From assembly GCF_020520425.1 (NCBI RefSeq), contig NC_079487.1:133942385-134006384 (forward strand): a DNA stretch of 64,000 bases, written 5' to 3'. The notes under the pieces were generated by a model that searched no databases, was not told the DNA's origin, and saw nothing but the letters and a program-made list of their open reading frames with translations. Positions within the stretch are counted from its first letter, which is position 1. Each line of letters starts with the position of its first letter. Positions 60,201 through 64,000 of the stretch are shown piece after piece. The translations under genes were made by a program, and so were the position numbers. The DNA comes from Spinacia oleracea. Lineage: Eukaryota > Streptophyta > Magnoliopsida > Caryophyllales > Amaranthaceae.

Positions 60201-60350
60201 TAACCCGATTTAACTTATTGACTGCGAGGGAGAGAAATATGTGATGAAATTTCTATTATTCGATTTAAGATATGCAACCATCACGGTTAGCATATTGTTT
60301 TCAATAGCTGCATTGTTTGTAGTTTCATAAACATCAGTTTTTAATATATA
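57213..60350. other. Intergenic, increasingly AT-rich
   Basis: No gene recognised in about 3.1 kb. The short frames present carry no domain, and composition falls to very AT-rich after 58.6 kb. Confidence 0.5.
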
Positions 60351-60621
60351 CTACCTCCGTTCCTAAAATTTCTTTACGCTTTCCGTTTTAGTCCGTTCCT
60401 GAAAGTTCTTTACACTCCTACTTTATTCCATTTTTACTCTTATTTGGCCCACCATAACTTACCCACTCACAATACTTTAATATTAGTTTCCACCCACTCA
60501 CATTATTGGACAATTTATAGCCACTCATTTTCCATTTGTTACCCCACCATCACATGTTCACCAAAATTCCTTAATTACCGTGCAAATAGTAACCGTAAAG
60601 ATCATTTAGGAACGGAGGTAG
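60351..60621. mobile_element. Stowaway-like MITE
   Basis: Ends CTACCTCCGTTCCTAAAAT and (inverted) CTACCTCCGTTCCTAAATG with TA on both sides (60349-60350, 60622-60623). 271 bp. Same family as 9136-9391. Confidence 0.87.
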
Positions 60622-60623
60622 TA

Positions 60624-62815
60624 TGTGTTATGCAAAATTTATGACATAAATTCATTTACAAAGTATATTTTTTTCATTAACTTTTTCCGTAAATAAATGT
60701 CAAATTATTAAAAAAATATTACGTAATATTTCGTGATCATCGTGCGTTGCGGGAGTCCTGACTGATAATATTTATGTTCATTGTATTTTCCTTTGTTTCT
60801 CTTCAAAATTTCATGTATAAAAATGTTGAAATACGGTTTACATATGATGTTACTATTAGGTTATATTGCCAAGGTTCACCACTTCAATTTTGACGGTGAT
60901 GTGTATACAAAATTCTTGTTTTCCTACCTGCAGTTTCGGCCAAAATTCTTTTCATATTTTTGTACTTGTTTGAGGACATGGTTTGAGTCTTGAAATTCCA
61001 AGTATGTAACATAATATTCTATCATTGACTTGAATAGTAGACATTAATTTCGTACTTCATTTTGTTTTAGGCAGATTTCAGTAGGAAATAAATTAGGGTA
61101 TACATCACTCACCTTTTTTTTGTTTTTTGTTTTGTTAGACTACTAATTATGTTTCCTAAACTTTGTGATATCATCTAAAATTTGCAATATTCATTTAATA
61201 CATGTTGTTACTTCAATTTTTTTATAAAGAGTCCGCTTTCAAGTGAGCTACGAGGGTTATATATTTGTGTTATGCTACCTTACCTGTGTCATGAGATAAA
61301 TGTAATCAACCGTAGATTAGATACACAACAGATAATGTGCAGTACAACTATCAAAGAGTATAGGAAATGTATATTTAGGCAATACATGTTGTACTTACAC
61401 TGCTAAGCTAGCTAAAGAACACATGAAAAAACGTAGGTCGGGTTCATTTTGTGTTATTAGAATGACATGTTCAAATGTTCTTTAACCCACACTTGTGTTC
61501 TTTCAGAGCACAATTAGCACACCTTTGTCCGCGACCACTAATTGCAATTAAATGATTCACAAGTCACAACACATCATTTTCTTCAAAAAAGTGTATAAAC
61601 CTAGCTATGATAGCTAAATATCCACGAATATATGTACATGTCCACACGGAAATATACTTAATTAAAAGTGAGTATGTCGTTAATGAAGAATGCCAAATTG
61701 GAAAAGATCGAGTAATCGAATATTGATTTACAGCTGCTTAATTGCTCACTTTTTCATGATGGTTTATATTTTGTGAGACCAAATATCGGACTTATGATGT
61801 TTCATTTTCAAGAATGTCGATTATGAAACGTTATCTCTCAAAAAAAAAAAAAAAAAAAACACCTTTCCTCCGTTCATGTTTTGAGTCCCATAATTCATGT
61901 ATCATTTGTGTGTCACGTACTTTTTCTTATTGATTAATATTAATATTATTTTACATATGAGAGTAAAAGTGGTTGACTAATTACAAATATCAACCAATAG
62001 CAATAAGTGACACACAAGTAGTACACAAATTGTGGGATAGAGGATTTTGACTCGTTTTTAAGCAATCAATTATCCACCTCCGATCAATACTACGACGTAC
62101 AAATTTGGAGTTAAAGGAGAAGATTGAGTTTGATTGGTTGCGAAATAATTGTCAACCAAATTCATTACCATGGACATAATATTGTTAATTTCTTTGTCAT
62201 GCCACTTAAATTTTAGCCACAATCACATCATTTATGACCAGCTATCAAACTGACCGTAATTAATTCACCAATACTCTTTAAAACCCCACATTATATTTGA
62301 TGTCAAACAACTAGCATATAGTAGTATCAAATTTGTGTATGCAAACAAATAAACAAAAGTGCACAAACAATAAATCATGATTACACTTTGAACATTGTCT
62401 AATAAATCAAAACTATGTATCATAATCATGATATATATCAATATATGGGTCCAATTACAATTTAGAGTTAGCAAATGTGGACACGGCAAGTCGGCAATGC
62501 AGAACTTGTTGCTCGAAAAAGAAAGGCACTAACTAAATTTGTAGATCTTAGAATAGTAGTTTAGTACTCTGTACTTTTATTTGTGTGTTTTTTTAACTTT
62601 AACAGCTGCACTTTTTTTTGATGATGGAGTCTTGTTTGAGAGGCTGCTCTAACTTCAGGTCCCATAAATAGCAGCCTCTGAGTCTGAGGTGATCGAGTGA
62701 GGTCTCATCCTCCTGTTCAGTGTTGACTTTGCTACATGATTCTAAACGCATGGAGCGGACCAAATTTATTATATCATGATATGATGTTTGGCAATTGGTT
62801 CTTGGTTGGTTGTTT
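60624..62815. other. Intergenic
   Basis: No gene seen. 61840-61860 is an A-run and 61865-62050 looks like a worn Stowaway (CCTCCGTTCATGTTTTGAG). A 9-bp inverted repeat GAGGCTGCT/AGCAGCCTC stands at about 62639-62680. Confidence 0.5.
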
Positions 62816-62817
62816 TA

Positions 62818-63158
62818 AAAGATGGTTGTGTGTCGACCCGTCCGAGGCCCGACCCAATCCAACATGGGAAAACCCGACCGAACCTGGCACAGAAAAAGCC
62901 CGGCCTGACACGGGCATGGAAAAAGCACGACCTAGCAAGACCACGAAATCGTGGGTTGTGAGCTGCATTTTTTTTTGTAAAAAGCATGGCATGGCTCGAT
63001 CCGGCACGACAAAGCACTCTAAATTTAGTAAATCTAAGCTTAGGCACGGCGGCCTGTGGGACTGAGCCCTGTTTTGAAATTTTTGGTCTGGCCCGTTCGG
63101 GCTTGCAATATGTGGGCTCGGCCCGAAGCCCGACCCGATCTGGCCCACGACCATGTTT
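62818..63158. mobile_element. GGCC-rich hAT-like MITE
   Basis: Inverted-sense sister of 23424-23702: starts AAAGATGGTTGTG, ends CACGACCATGTTT, and contains CTAAATTTAGTAAATCTAAGC and GCACGGCGG. Body rich in CCCGACC/GGCCCG. Confidence 0.6.
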
Positions 63159-63553
63159 AGTTGTTTTACTTGACTTGTTTGATCGCCGCTATGAGTTGCT
63201 TATTTGACCCTTGATTGTTTACAAATATGTGTGGTATGTTGGTGGATGTTGGTTGTAGCTGAGCAAAATGACATTTAACGACATTTTTGGCAGGTGCAAA
63301 GCCAAACACCAACCTCCAAAAGCTAGTAACACTATATTTTCATTTTTATAGCCAACAAAAATGTCAATTACCAAACACATTTTTTTTTGACGGTTAGACC
63401 AAAACCAAAAGACAATGGAAAAGCTAGGCAAAAGCCATTTGCTAAGGCTAGATAGTGTTAATTTTGCTTCACTTCATCACTTGTGCTACTCAGGATGTTA
63501 TTAACCGATAAATGTCAGTTACAACAAGCTCCAAGGTTGTTTCCAAGATTTGT

Positions 63554-63815
63554 GATTCACATGTGAGTTGTACGTCCTGCAATGTTAGTGAAAAAACGAA
63601 TTAAAGAATCGCATTAATTAGAGTCATCACAAAATATATATATATGTATATATATATGATTCACATGTGTGTTGTACGTCCTACATACATTGTTAAGTGA
63701 AATAACGAATTAAGGAATCTCAATCGGTTCATCTCAAGATTTATTATTCGCATGTGAGCCGCACGTCCTGCATTGTTAAGTGAATGAACGAATTAACGAA
63801 TCTCATTGGGATTCG
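63554..63815. repeat. Three diverged tandem units of about 90-105 bp
   Basis: Units begin near 63554, 63658 and 63746 with ATTC(A/G)CATGTG(A/T)G and share ACGTCCTGCA(T)TGTTA(AG)TGAA and AACGAATTAA(A/G)GAATC. A TA-rich insert separates units 1 and 2. Confidence 0.75.
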
Positions 63816-64000
63816 TGAGTATGAATGTAACTCTCCCTCTCATTGACGGGTGCATGTGATGAACAATTTGACAAAAACCCGATGACATGAAAAGAAAACC
63901 GTGGTAATTTATAGACGTACGTTTTGCAAATTGCATGTTGTATTGTTGTTACATGATTGTAGTATGGTTTAATTAATAAATAGGTATGGTCGAATTATCC

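Noticed and set aside
62639-62680. GAGGCTGCT/AGCAGCCTC inverted repeat as a microRNA precursor
   Set aside because: The stem is only 9 bp, too short for a plant miRNA foldback, and no known miRNA word is recognised.

Overview
The window is plant nuclear DNA: AT-rich, with spliced genes, plant-specific families (sieve element occlusion proteins, a CYP86-type P450, an F-box/LRR protein) and a dense load of plant transposons. The many short CTCCGTA/ACGGAGTA words and the MITE types would suit a Caryophyllales (chenopod-like) eudicot, but that placement is an inference and was not tested.

Layout. 1-732 is the right end of one Mutator-like element (MULE) holding a decayed GRF zinc-finger gene. 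1433-6067 is a second, complete MULE with 83-bp terminal inverted repeats (82 of 83 identical), a perfect 9-bp target duplication, a four-exon transposase gene and a convergent GRF zinc-finger gene. It sits in what looks like LTR-retrotransposon DNA (to about 7850). 8.4-9.6 kb is a probable old Helitron. 10.2-12.7 kb (minus) is a CYP86B-like cytochrome P450. 12.8-22.8 kb is gene-poor and holds CACTA, Stowaway and ACCACCTA-type MITEs, microsatellites and a non-LTR retroposon. 22.8-34.5 kb carries two tandem sieve-element-occlusion (SEO) genes, each with seven exons and the same intron phases, and with MITEs of the same families in their introns 2 and 3. 34.5-38.4 kb is repetitive, with an orphan promoter/5' leader at its right end. 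39.0-39.5 kb is a decayed RNase H (RVT_3) fragment. 40.6-42.7 kb (minus) is a mitochondrial-type hydroxyacyl-thioester dehydratase with a probable 5'UTR exon near 45.4 kb. 46.0-48.4 kb holds two adjacent Helitrons with exact termini. 49.9-51.3 kb is an intronless F-box/LRR gene, 52.64 kb a tRNA-Thr(UGU), and 52.97-53.37 kb a mitoribosomal mS38-like gene followed by a diverged tandem duplication of about 940 bp. From 55.6 kb to the end I see only AT-rich intergenic DNA, MITEs and short repeats.

The host genes are not an operon or pathway. The two SEO genes are the one functional cluster (phloem P-protein filaments). mtHD and mS38 both act in mitochondria but are unrelated in position. The most unusual object is the complete MULE: its two convergent genes, each starting beside one terminal repeat, recall the mudrA/mudrB layout of maize MuDR, but the second gene is a GRF zinc-finger, coiled-coil, membrane-anchored protein, and the neighbouring MULE end keeps a relic of the same gene.
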